Shown one piece after another: positions 31,869 through 38,843 of a stretch of 40,083 bases of DNA; within the stretch, counting starts at the first letter, position 1; each line of letters opens with the position of its first letter. The notes under the pieces are model-generated. The model searched no databases. It saw nothing but the letters and a program-made list of their open reading frames with translations, and had not been told where the DNA came from. The stretch lies in contig JAIDKZ010000157.1 of NCBI GenBank assembly GCA_029051735.1, positions 1 to 40,083 of the forward strand, in the 5' to 3' direction. This DNA is from Anaeroplasmataceae bacterium. Its GTDB lineage: Bacteria; Bacillota_I; Bacilli_A; Acholeplasmatales; Anaeroplasmataceae. The position numbers were made by a program, and so were the translations under genes.

Positions 31869-32136
31869 AAACTTTCATTCCTGGAACTATTCCCTTTGTT
31901 AAAGCGTAGGAACTAACATCTCTTATCTCAGCATTATATAATTCATAAATTGTTTTTACCCCTAGTGCTCTCCCACAAACAACTTCTCTTTCTTTATACA
32001 CAGTACAATCCAAGGCACCACACATAAAAAATGCACCATATCCTTCTAATAATAACAAAGTTGTTCCTTTTAGACGAATTTCCAATGAATTTAGAGTTAA
32101 TTCTTCACTTATTAATTTATTTTGTAAAACTTCCAT
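31834..32136 (-). CDS. yunC: DUF1805 protein YunC
   Basis: 100 aa, fold typical of the DUF1805/YunC family: KLISEELTLNSLEIRLKGTTLLLLEG, the GAFFMCGALDCTVY motif with two cysteines, and GRALGVKTIYELYNAEI. Biochemical function not established. GGTGATTATATGG gives the start. Pairs with yunB as in Bacillus. Confidence 0.9.
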   Translation of the reverse strand: MEVLQNKLISEELTLNSLEIRLKGTTLLLLEGYGAFFMCGALDCTVYKEREVVCGRALGVKTIYELYNAEIRDVSSYALTKGIVPGMKVYEAFKKIRKEV

Positions 32137-32272
32137 ATAATCACCATTATTTCTTATGCTTTAAACAAATAATTTATTCCAAAGAACATAAGTAAAACGC
32201 TCGTTTGAATTCCTTTATGATATAATTTGATAATTGCTACAAAATATAATTAGTTTTTTACAAAAAAATTTG

Positions 32273-33214
32273 TCATAACTTCTTTAAAAAAATTTTTAAT
32301 TCATTTAATTGTTCTTCTTCTATCAAAAAATAAATATATAGTTTTTTTGCAATTTCATTTTGCAAAATTAATTCTTCTTTTTTTGAATTTAGTACATAAA
32401 TAGCCTGAAAAATTTCTTCTTTCAAATGCATCTTTTTTAATTCTACCAAATTGACAAATAATAAATGATTCACAAGAATTTCATCTTCAAGTTTGAGATA
32501 TTCATCTGGTATATAAGTTTTTTCATATTTTGCTAAATCATAATCTTTTTTATATAGAAAGATTACTTCAATAATAATTAAACATAATAATAGGAGTAAG
32601 GGTGCTAAAACACTATACTGAACAAAATTTGTATAAAGATAACTTATTAAAAATATGATAACCCCTAGAATAAAACTAAGAATTAATACTCCAACTAAAC
32701 CTGCAATTTTAAAAAAATGTTTATCTTTATCCATAATTCCTCTTGATAAATGTTTTACAAAAAGTCTAGTATTATTTGTCATCATCGTTGTTACAGAAGG
32801 AATTACTAGATCTTTAAAGCCTTCTAGCATGATACCACCCATTATTCCAATACTCCAAATAGAAATAAAAGATAGGTCAATTTCTTTAGTTTGGTTAAAA
32901 AATAAACATGGTACCATTAAAATAAAAGACAAAGAAAGCAAAATGAATCTCAAATATTTTTCTTTTTTATATTTATGAAATATTTTGTTTAACACAATTG
33001 TAAAAAGAATCCCTAAATAAAAAGAAAAAAATGTGGATAGTCCAAACCATAGATCCTTGTAATTTGCAATGAATAAGTCATAAATTATTGCAATTAATGT
33101 ACCTGTTTGTAAAAACGCATATCTTCCTCCTCGCATATAAAAAGAATATGCATTAAAAAACCCACCAATAAAAGCTAAAATAACCATGAGAATAAATGTT
33201 CTATTTCTTTTCAT
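32273..33214 (-). CDS. DUF1275 (YoaK-like) membrane protein
   Basis: 313 aa, about six to seven transmembrane helices. Family hallmarks: LAFIGGFFNAYSFYMRGGRYAFLQTGTLIAI and SVTTMMTNNTRLFVKHLS. After the last helix (IIIEVIFLYKKD) there is a long cytoplasmic tail of about 100 residues, not seen in typical DUF1275 proteins of about 220 aa. Function unknown. Confidence 0.82.
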   Translation of the reverse strand: MKRNRTFILMVILAFIGGFFNAYSFYMRGGRYAFLQTGTLIAIIYDLFIANYKDLWFGLSTFFSFYLGILFTIVLNKIFHKYKKEKYLRFILLSLSFILMVPCLFFNQTKEIDLSFISIWSIGIMGGIMLEGFKDLVIPSVTTMMTNNTRLFVKHLSRGIMDKDKHFFKIAGLVGVLILSFILGVIIFLISYLYTNFVQYSVLAPLLLLLCLIIIEVIFLYKKDYDLAKYEKTYIPDEYLKLEDEILVNHLLFVNLVELKKMHLKEEIFQAIYVLNSKKEELILQNEIAKKLYIYFLIEEEQLNELKIFLKKL

Positions 33215-33260
33215 AATTTACGCCCCCATAATAATCATTTTACAATAAAGAAAAATAAAA

Positions 33261-33284
33261 GGGAAGAGCATTTATCTCTTCTCC
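33261..33284 (-). terminator. Terminator of the feo operon
   Basis: Hairpin GAAGAG-(7-nt loop)-CTCTTC with flanking GG/CC pairing (arms from 33261 and to 33284) covering the stop codon of the last gene; followed by CCTTTTATTTTTC on the minus strand. Confidence 0.65.
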
Positions 33285-33472
33285 TCTAATTTGCATTGTT
33301 TTTTATAAGCTTTTAATATTTTCTTTTTTGAAAATGCATTACATTGTTTTGCACTTGCACAATCTCCACATGGACTCTTTTTATAGACGAGAACTAAATG
33401 GAGAATTACCAAGGTTATTAAAAATAAAATAACTCCTACTACTGCTATATTAACGATGTTGACAGTTAACAC
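33272..33472 (-). CDS. FeoB-associated Cys-rich membrane protein
   Basis: 66 aa: one transmembrane helix (IAVVGVILFLITLVILHLVLVY) followed by a basic cytoplasmic tail with CGDCASAKQC. This is the FeoB-associated Cys-rich membrane-protein pattern, found next to feoB and thought to assist ferrous iron transport. Start is GTG (no ATG in the frame), 23 nt inside the preceding 49-residue gene. Last gene of the feo operon. Confidence 0.83.
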   Translation of the reverse strand: MLTVNIVNIAVVGVILFLITLVILHLVLVYKKSPCGDCASAKQCNAFSKKKILKAYKKQCKLEEKR

Positions 33473-33599
33473 AACCAGAGCATTCCTTTCCTTTTTTCTT
33501 TATTTTTCTGTTCATTATTTTTGGAAATATAAAGCGGAAAAATATAACAGATAAAACCAGTAATAGAACAATTATAACTACAATTACATCAACAACCAT
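33450..33599 (-). CDS. Second short Cys-rich membrane protein in the feo operon
   Basis: 49 aa, ATG at 33599, stop at 33450: one hydrophobic helix (VVDVIVVIIVLLLVLSVIFF), a basic stretch RKIKKKGKE, and CSGCVNC near the end. Same layout as the next gene and as FeoB-associated Cys-rich proteins. GGAGG lies 11 nt upstream. Position directly between feoB (14 nt) and the 66-aa gene, with a 23-nt overlap. Easily missed because of its size. Confidence 0.72.
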   Translation of the reverse strand: MVVDVIVVIIVLLLVLSVIFFRFIFPKIMNRKIKKKGKECSGCVNCQHR

Positions 33600-33613
33600 A
33601 CTTCATAAACCTC

Positions 33614-35692
33614 CTAGCAAAGTGCTCCCCAAATTCCAATTGCAGAAGCCAATACCCACGCTAATCCAGTTTCAAAAGCAATTGCTCTCCACATAGCTTT
33701 TGTAGATCCAAGCTCTCTACGCATTGCTCCTATTGCACCAAAACATGGAGCAGAGAATAAGGTAAATACCATATATCCCATTGCACTAAATCCATTAAAG
33801 AATGCAAATGTTCCATTTCCAGCAAAAACATTTTCTCCTTCTCCTACTGCAGTAATAACTTCCATAGAAGATACAACTGCCTCTTTAGCAACCAAACCTT
33901 GAATAGCAGAAACAGATGCTCCCCAAGAGAAGTTCAATCCTAACATAGGGGCAAAAATCCAAGATATAGATTTTCCAATAGATGCTAATAAGCTTTGTTC
34001 TATATCATCTGTAAATTGAAATTTATAGTCTAAATTTAATAATAGCCATACAACAATGGAACAAAGGAAAATAATCGTTCCAGCACGCTTAATAAAAGCC
34101 CATGTTTTTTCCCATACATCCTTTGCAACATAACTTGCAGATGGCGCATGATATTCTGGAAGTTCTGTAATATAACTTGTAGACTTATTTTTAACAAAGA
34201 ATTTGTTTAATAAAAAGCCTGCTAAAATTATAACAACAATAGCTAATATATACATTAAGAAAGTAATTAACCAAGTCAAACCTCCACCCATCATAGGAGC
34301 AAAGATTCCTCCTATAAAGCAAGTTATAATTGGAAGTTTTGCACTACAAGGCATAAATGGAGTTAACGTTACAGTCATTTGATGCTCATTACGATCCTCT
34401 AATGTTCTTGCCCCCATTATTGCTGGTACACTACATCCAGTTCCAACAATAAATGGAATTAAGGATTTTCCACTCATACCTAGTTTTTTAAATGCTCTAT
34501 CAAATAGAAATGTTACACGTGACATATAACCACATGTTTCTAATAAACTAATTAATAAGAATAAAATTGCAATTTGAGGAACAAAGTTTAATACTGCTCC
34601 TACTCCAGCAACTGCTCCATCAGCAACTAAAGATGCTGCCCATTCTGAACCACCAGCATTTGTAATGACTTGAGCTAACCATGGTCCAAGTCCCATAAGT
34701 CCTTCTCCCTCAGGAGCAAACTCAACGACTATTGGGTCTATAAAAGGTAATGGGAATTCTATAGCATTTCCTCCATTAAACAACATATCAACAATTCCAA
34801 CAGTAGCTCCACCAACTAATCCTACACTTAATAGATAAACCATAATCATGACGACAAGGAAAATTGGAATAGATGCCCATTTATTCATTAAAACCTTGTC
34901 AACTTTTTGAGTGAGTGAGGCAACTTGTTTCTTCTCAACAGTAGCATTTCGAATTTCTTCAATATAATCATATCTTAAAGAAGCAATCAATTGTTCAGAA
35001 TCAGTATCAAAATTTTTTTCCAATTTTGAAATTTTATCTTCAAATTCTTCTTTATAATATTTAGAATAATATCTAGTATCTCTTTCTAGAACTTTAACAG
35101 CAGCAAATCGCTTTTCTGATACTTCTTCATCTAATCTAGTGATTATATCTTCAATTAAGCCTTCTACTTCTTTTGGATAGATTGGCTTTTCCATATTTGT
35201 AGAAACAAGTCGATCACATTCATCTATTGTTGAGATAAGTTCTTTGATTCCTGTCTTCTTTAATGCAGAGATAGATACAACTGTGGTACCTAATTTTTCA
35301 CTTAACTTCTTTATATCAATCTTATATCCTTTTTTCTCTAAGATATCCTCCATATTTAAAACAACTAATACTTTTTTATTTAATTCTAATAGTTGTGTAG
35401 TTAAATATAGAGCTCTTTCTATAGAAGTTGCATCAATAATATTAATTATTAAATCTGGATTTTCCTCTACTACAAATCTTCTACTAACTTCTTCTTCTGA
35501 GGTATAAGGACTTAAAGAATATATACCTGGTAAATCTGTAAGTTCTACATCTGTCCCCTTAATAATTCCATCCTTACGTTCAACAGTAACACCTGGCCAG
35601 TTTCCTACTTTTTGATTCATACCAGTTAAAACATTAAATAACAATGTCTTTCCAGAGTTTTGATTTCCGACTAATGCACAACGCTTTGCCAT
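33614..35692 (-). CDS. feoB: Ferrous iron transporter FeoB
   Basis: 692 aa. N-terminal GTPase domain: G1 GNQNSGKT, G2 region PGVTVERK, G3 DLPGIYSL, G4 NMED, then a helical GDI region to about residue 270. The C-terminal membrane part has about eight to ten helices with the Gate motif GCSVPAIMGARTLED and the second repeat's conserved FSAPCFGAIGAMRRE. Imports Fe(II) across the cytoplasmic membrane. Length fits the Gram-positive form. TAATG overlap with feoA. Confidence 0.97.
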   Translation of the reverse strand: MAKRCALVGNQNSGKTLLFNVLTGMNQKVGNWPGVTVERKDGIIKGTDVELTDLPGIYSLSPYTSEEEVSRRFVVEENPDLIINIIDATSIERALYLTTQLLELNKKVLVVLNMEDILEKKGYKIDIKKLSEKLGTTVVSISALKKTGIKELISTIDECDRLVSTNMEKPIYPKEVEGLIEDIITRLDEEVSEKRFAAVKVLERDTRYYSKYYKEEFEDKISKLEKNFDTDSEQLIASLRYDYIEEIRNATVEKKQVASLTQKVDKVLMNKWASIPIFLVVMIMVYLLSVGLVGGATVGIVDMLFNGGNAIEFPLPFIDPIVVEFAPEGEGLMGLGPWLAQVITNAGGSEWAASLVADGAVAGVGAVLNFVPQIAILFLLISLLETCGYMSRVTFLFDRAFKKLGMSGKSLIPFIVGTGCSVPAIMGARTLEDRNEHQMTVTLTPFMPCSAKLPIITCFIGGIFAPMMGGGLTWLITFLMYILAIVVIILAGFLLNKFFVKNKSTSYITELPEYHAPSASYVAKDVWEKTWAFIKRAGTIIFLCSIVVWLLLNLDYKFQFTDDIEQSLLASIGKSISWIFAPMLGLNFSWGASVSAIQGLVAKEAVVSSMEVITAVGEGENVFAGNGTFAFFNGFSAMGYMVFTLFSAPCFGAIGAMRRELGSTKAMWRAIAFETGLAWVLASAIGIWGALC

Positions 35693-35994
35693 TATTCTTT
35701 ATCTCCTTTCTCTATTTTCTTACCTTCGTATGACTTTGTAACCTTTACAATGATTTGTTCCATGTCCTCTTTCCGCATACACAATTGGTATCCTCTAAGA
35801 CCAATACTCACAGGATCACCTAATGGACTCACCATTATAATGTCTATTAAAACATTTTTAGTAAGTCCCATGTCCAATAGTCTTCTACGTAATGCCTTAT
35901 TATCATTATCAAAGGATATTAAAGTACCAGCTTGCCCAACCATTAATTCGCTTAATTTACATTGTTCTCCAATTTGATAAATTTTATTGTCCAT
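35692..35994 (-). CDS. feoA: FeoA, iron transport accessory protein
   Basis: 100-aa SH3-like small protein that supports FeoB: ALRRRLLDMGLTKNVLIDIIMVSPLGDPVSIGLRGYQLCMRKEDMEQI. An extra N-terminal stretch of about 15 residues and a basic C-terminal tail are present. Ribosome site AAAGGGTGAG ahead of the ATG. First gene of the operon, just after the operator-like repeat. Confidence 0.95.
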   Translation of the reverse strand: MDNKIYQIGEQCKLSELMVGQAGTLISFDNDNKALRRRLLDMGLTKNVLIDIIMVSPLGDPVSIGLRGYQLCMRKEDMEQIIVKVTKSYEGKKIEKGDKE

Positions 35995-36009
35995 TTTCTC
36001 ACCCTTTCA

Positions 36010-36027
36010 TAAGTTAGCCTAAACTAA
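36010..36027 (-). promoter_or_regulatory. DtxR/IdeR-like iron operator at feoA
   Basis: Minus strand TTAGTTTAGGCTAACTTA fits the DtxR/IdeR-type iron-box consensus at about 16 of 19 positions. It lies just downstream of the -10, over the predicted start site, where a bound repressor would block transcription when iron is plentiful. A DtxR-family regulator is not encoded in this window. Confidence 0.68.
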
Positions 36028-36035
36028 CCAAATGT

Positions 36036-36064
36036 ATTATACTCAAATAAATAGTTTGTGTCAA
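36036..36064 (-). promoter_or_regulatory. Consensus promoter of the feo operon
   Basis: TTGACA (complement 36059-36064), 17-nt spacer, TATAAT (complement 36036-36041): both hexamers perfect. Confidence 0.88.
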
Positions 36065-36084
36065 CTAATTTTTGGAAAATAATA

Positions 36085-36113
36085 AAAAAACTAGTCGATT
36101 AAACCAGTTTTTT
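36085..36113. terminator. Terminator after LMW phosphatase gene
   Basis: 11-bp stem with one G-T pair, loop 7 nt; A-run and T-run flanks make it usable from both sides. The phosphatase stop codon (36099) lies inside it. Confidence 0.72.
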
Positions 36114-36560
36114 CATAGATAACTCCCTATAGAATCCTTCTATTCCTTCCATTATATCCTTATAGGTTTGTTCAAAATCACCTGTATACCAAGGATCACT
36201 AATATCTCTTGGATATGGTGTAAAATCCAATAATAAGTGAACTTTTTCCATTCTTCCCTCAAAAATTTTATTTATATTCCTTAAATTATATGCATCCATA
36301 CCCAAAATATAGTCATAGAAATCATAATCTTGTTTTTTTAATTGTTCTGCTTGTTTTAAAGAACAATCAATGTGAAGTCTATTTAATATTTTTTTTGTTC
36401 CATAATGGACTCCATTACCAATTTCTTCTTTGGATGTTGCTTTTGAATCAATAATAAAGTATTCCTCTTTTTTCTTTTCTTTCACATATTTTTTAAATAG
36501 AAACTCAGCCATAGGACTCCTACATATATTTCCATGACAAACAAATAATACTTTAATCAT
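36099..36560 (-). CDS. Low-molecular-weight protein tyrosine phosphatase
   Basis: 153 aa. P-loop VCHGNICRSPMAE (catalytic Cys8, Arg14) at the N-terminus and the DPWYTGDFEQTY acid-loop (general-acid Asp) near residue 118. Dephosphorylates protein tyrosine or arginine (some relatives are arginine phosphatases). AGGAGG upstream. Its own transcript with terminators on both sides; could be a regulator of capsule or stress, not determinable here. Confidence 0.93.
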   Translation of the reverse strand: MIKVLFVCHGNICRSPMAEFLFKKYVKEKKKEEYFIIDSKATSKEEIGNGVHYGTKKILNRLHIDCSLKQAEQLKKQDYDFYDYILGMDAYNLRNINKIFEGRMEKVHLLLDFTPYPRDISDPWYTGDFEQTYKDIMEGIEGFYRELSMKKLV

Positions 36561-36583
36561 ATTTCCTCCTAAAATAAAAAAGA

Positions 36584-36610
36584 TATAAACTTACTAAATT
36601 ATAGTTTATA
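36584..36610 (-). terminator. Terminator after 75-aa gene
   Basis: 8-bp stem (36584-36591 with 36603-36610), 11-nt loop, followed on the minus strand by CTTTTTTATTTT. Confidence 0.62.
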
Positions 36611-36631
36611 CCTCTAATTAAAATAAATGGA

Positions 36632-36859
36632 TTAGTCACAGAAAATAAGATGCTTAAATAATAAACACCAAATCATATCTAGCCAGCCGATGAATAAACC
36701 AAAGAAAGTAACAATAATAGCTATTAAAAATTTAACTAAGCTTCCCTTTCTTAATGCATGACTCCAACGTACAAGTACTTCTACTACCCAGTTTACAACT
36801 GGAATAAATAATAATAGAATTTGTACTAAACGAGATTGTTTTTCAAACCATTTTTCCAT
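36632..36859 (-). CDS. Small membrane protein, 75 aa
   Basis: Not recognised. Two hydrophobic helices (VQILLLFIPVVNWVVEVLV and FLIAIIVTFFGLFIGWLDMIWCLLF) joined by a basic turn (RWSHALRKGSLVK), with an acidic C-terminal residue. AAGGAGGAATAAAAAATG is a strong ribosome site. It shares spacing, helix pattern and a C-terminal Asp with the 77-aa protein next door, so the two may be paralogues. Confidence 0.68.
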   Translation of the reverse strand: MEKWFEKQSRLVQILLLFIPVVNWVVEVLVRWSHALRKGSLVKFLIAIIVTFFGLFIGWLDMIWCLLFKHLIFCD

Positions 36860-36888
36860 TTTTTTATTCCTCCTTAATTGATAGAATA

Positions 36889-36916
36889 ATTATAGCATAA
36901 ATTGGTAGTTTGTTAA
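36889..36916 (-). promoter_or_regulatory. Promoter of the 75-aa membrane protein gene
   Basis: TTAACA (complement 36911-36916), 16-nt spacer, extended -10 TGCTATAAT (TATAAT complement 36889-36894). Starts a new transcript after the 77-aa gene. Confidence 0.66.
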
Positions 36917-36933
36917 ATAGTTTTTATACAAAA

Positions 36934-37167
36934 TTAATCAATCCACCAAACATTGCCATTTAATATCACTGTGATGATATCAATTATCCAAATAAAGAAT
37001 GCTCCAGGTATAATCGTTAATATACCTAAAACCACACCTAAAATATTACTTTTATCTGCTGATTTACATATTTTATATATACTCCAAACAATATCTAAAC
37101 ATGGGATACATAATATTATTTTAATAATTAATGGTAAATCATCAAATGCTTTAATAAGTTCTTTCAT
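36934..37167 (-). CDS. Small membrane protein, 77 aa
   Basis: Not recognised. Two or three hydrophobic segments (PLIIKIILCIPCLDIVWSIY and ILGVVLGILTIIPGAFFIWIIDIITVIL) with a short basic/polar turn CKSADKSN between, ending WWID. TAGGAGAAAAAAGAAAATG gives the start. Resembles the 75-aa protein in layout (helix-turn-helix, IPxxDIxW/GWxD). Downstream of ispF with a 45-nt gap. Confidence 0.65.
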   Translation of the reverse strand: MKELIKAFDDLPLIIKIILCIPCLDIVWSIYKICKSADKSNILGVVLGILTIIPGAFFIWIIDIITVILNGNVWWID

Positions 37168-37212
37168 TTTCTTTTTTCTCCTATCTATATAATCATATGT
37201 TATATATTCTAA

Positions 37213-37695
37213 TTATAAATCTTTTTTTTGAATTAGACAAACACATTCAGCCGCTATAGCTTCTCCTCTTCCAATAAATCCCATAGATTCCCATGTTGTT
37301 GCTTTCAAACTTATTTGATGCAATTCAACGTTCAATAAGTGAGCTATAGATTTTCTAATTAACTCTCTCTTAGGAGATATCTTAATATGCTCAGAATAAA
37401 TAGTTACATCTAAATTATTTAAAGTATAGCCTTCTTGTAAAACTTTTTGATAACATTCTTTCAAAATAATTTTACTATCCATATCTTTTGTTTTTTCCTG
37501 ATGATCTGGATAAAACGTTCCTAAGTCACCTAATGCTAAACTACCTAAAAAAGATTCTGCAATTGCGTGTAAAACCACATCTGCATCTGAATGTCCTAAG
37601 AGTCCTACTGGACTATCAAACTCTATGCCTCCTAAAATCAGTTTTCTATTTTTCACTAGTGGATGTGTATCCCATGCATGACCAATTCTAAACAT
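37213..37695 (-). CDS. ispF: 2-C-methyl-D-erythritol 2,4-cyclodiphosphate synthase
   Basis: MEP-pathway enzyme of isoprenoid synthesis. Metal ligands in RIGHAWDTHPL, LLGHSDADVVLHAIAESFLG and DLGTFYPD; ending with the ATTWESMGFIGRGEAIAAE loop. 160 aa is normal. Overlaps ispD by 8 nt. Makes the precursor for undecaprenyl phosphate and quinones. Confidence 0.95.
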   Translation of the reverse strand: MFRIGHAWDTHPLVKNRKLILGGIEFDSPVGLLGHSDADVVLHAIAESFLGSLALGDLGTFYPDHQEKTKDMDSKIILKECYQKVLQEGYTLNNLDVTIYSEHIKISPKRELIRKSIAHLLNVELHQISLKATTWESMGFIGRGEAIAAECVCLIQKKDL

Positions 37696-38329
37696 TCTTC
37701 ACTAACTCCTTAGCTATTATATAATCCATTTGCGTGGTAATTTTAAAATTTAAATCATTTCCTTCAATAATTTTTATAGCAGAATCACTGTACTTTAATA
37801 CTAATGACATATCATCTGTTCCTACATATTGTTCTTTTAAAGCTTGTTCATGACATTTTAGAAGAATAGCCTTATTTCCTCCCTGAGGAGTTTGTGCCAA
37901 TATGAGTTCTTCTCTTTTTAAAGTTCTCAATGGATTTTTTTGATATACTGTATCTTTGCATGGTGCTACTACCAAACAACAATTATCTTCCTTTAAAGAT
38001 GCAATACATTGTTGTATGATATCTTTTGTGATGAAAGGTCTTGCAGCATCATGAATGAGAATATATTTTCCTGTTGCTTCTTTTATTCCGTTTAAGACAC
38101 TTTCCTGTCGAGTGCTTCCTCCAATTACAATTTTGACTTTAGAAGTATAAGCATCTAAATAAGAACGATCTTCAGTGCGAATAACACATATCACTTCTAG
38201 TCCCAATTCTAAAAACTTAACCAAAGAATGTTCATAAACCATTTGATTTCCTAAAGGCATATAAACTTTATTTTCTTTTTGTTTCATTCGTGTAGCAGAT
38301 CCTGCCATCAATAATACAACACTTATCAT
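37688..38329 (-). CDS. ispD: 2-C-methyl-D-erythritol 4-phosphate cytidylyltransferase
   Basis: CDP-forming step of the MEP pathway, producing the IspE substrate. N-terminal nucleotide-binding SVVLLMAGSATRMKQKENKVYMPLGN, then VIGGSTRQESVLNGI, LIHDAARPFI and ILAQTPQGG. 213 aa, a compact form. Overlaps ispF. No ispE in the window. Confidence 0.94.
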   Translation of the reverse strand: MISVVLLMAGSATRMKQKENKVYMPLGNQMVYEHSLVKFLELGLEVICVIRTEDRSYLDAYTSKVKIVIGGSTRQESVLNGIKEATGKYILIHDAARPFITKDIIQQCIASLKEDNCCLVVAPCKDTVYQKNPLRTLKREELILAQTPQGGNKAILLKCHEQALKEQYVGTDDMSLVLKYSDSAIKIIEGNDLNFKITTQMDYIIAKELVKNV

Positions 38330-38333
38330 AAGA

Positions 38334-38843
38334 TCATTCCTTAATCAATAAATCTAATTTAATATCGTATTCTTCCATTTCAATTTTCATATTTTGAAAA
38401 ATTGAAGGACAAATTCCAACTTTAATACCTTGATAATCTTTTAACGCTTTATCATAATATCCTTTCCCATATCCTAACCGTTGTTTTGTATCACTAATAG
38501 CTACACATGGAATAAAGATAATATCAATCATGTCCAAGGGAACAGACTTTGTGTTTGGCTCTTTTGTATGAAAAGGTCCATCCACAAATGATTCAAATCC
38601 CTTAAATTCTCTAAACTCTAATTGATGTTTTATTGCAGGAAAATAAAATTTTTTATTTGGATAGTGATTGATTAATTCTAAAAGATTGATTTCCCATTGT
38701 AAAGGATAATAAATTGCTATATTGTTTTTAGAATTTATAATTCCACTATCTATAATTTGTTTAATTCCTAGTTTTGAAATAAGTGTATAATCTAATAATT
38801 TACGCTGTTCATATACTATTTTGCGAGCTTCATGTTTTGTCAT
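38334..38843 (-). CDS. 5-formyltetrahydrofolate cyclo-ligase
   Basis: 169 aa. Converts 5-formyl-THF to 5,10-methenyl-THF using ATP. The family features are NIAIYYPLQWEINLL and the LGYGKGYYDKAL loop. Last steps CPSIFQNMKIEMEEYDIKLDLLI also fit. Start overlaps the PAS-GGDEF stop by 4 nt. Next in line is ispD (4-nt gap). Confidence 0.92.
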   Translation of the reverse strand: MTKHEARKIVYEQRKLLDYTLISKLGIKQIIDSGIINSKNNIAIYYPLQWEINLLELINHYPNKKFYFPAIKHQLEFREFKGFESFVDGPFHTKEPNTKSVPLDMIDIIFIPCVAISDTKQRLGYGKGYYDKALKDYQGIKVGICPSIFQNMKIEMEEYDIKLDLLIKE

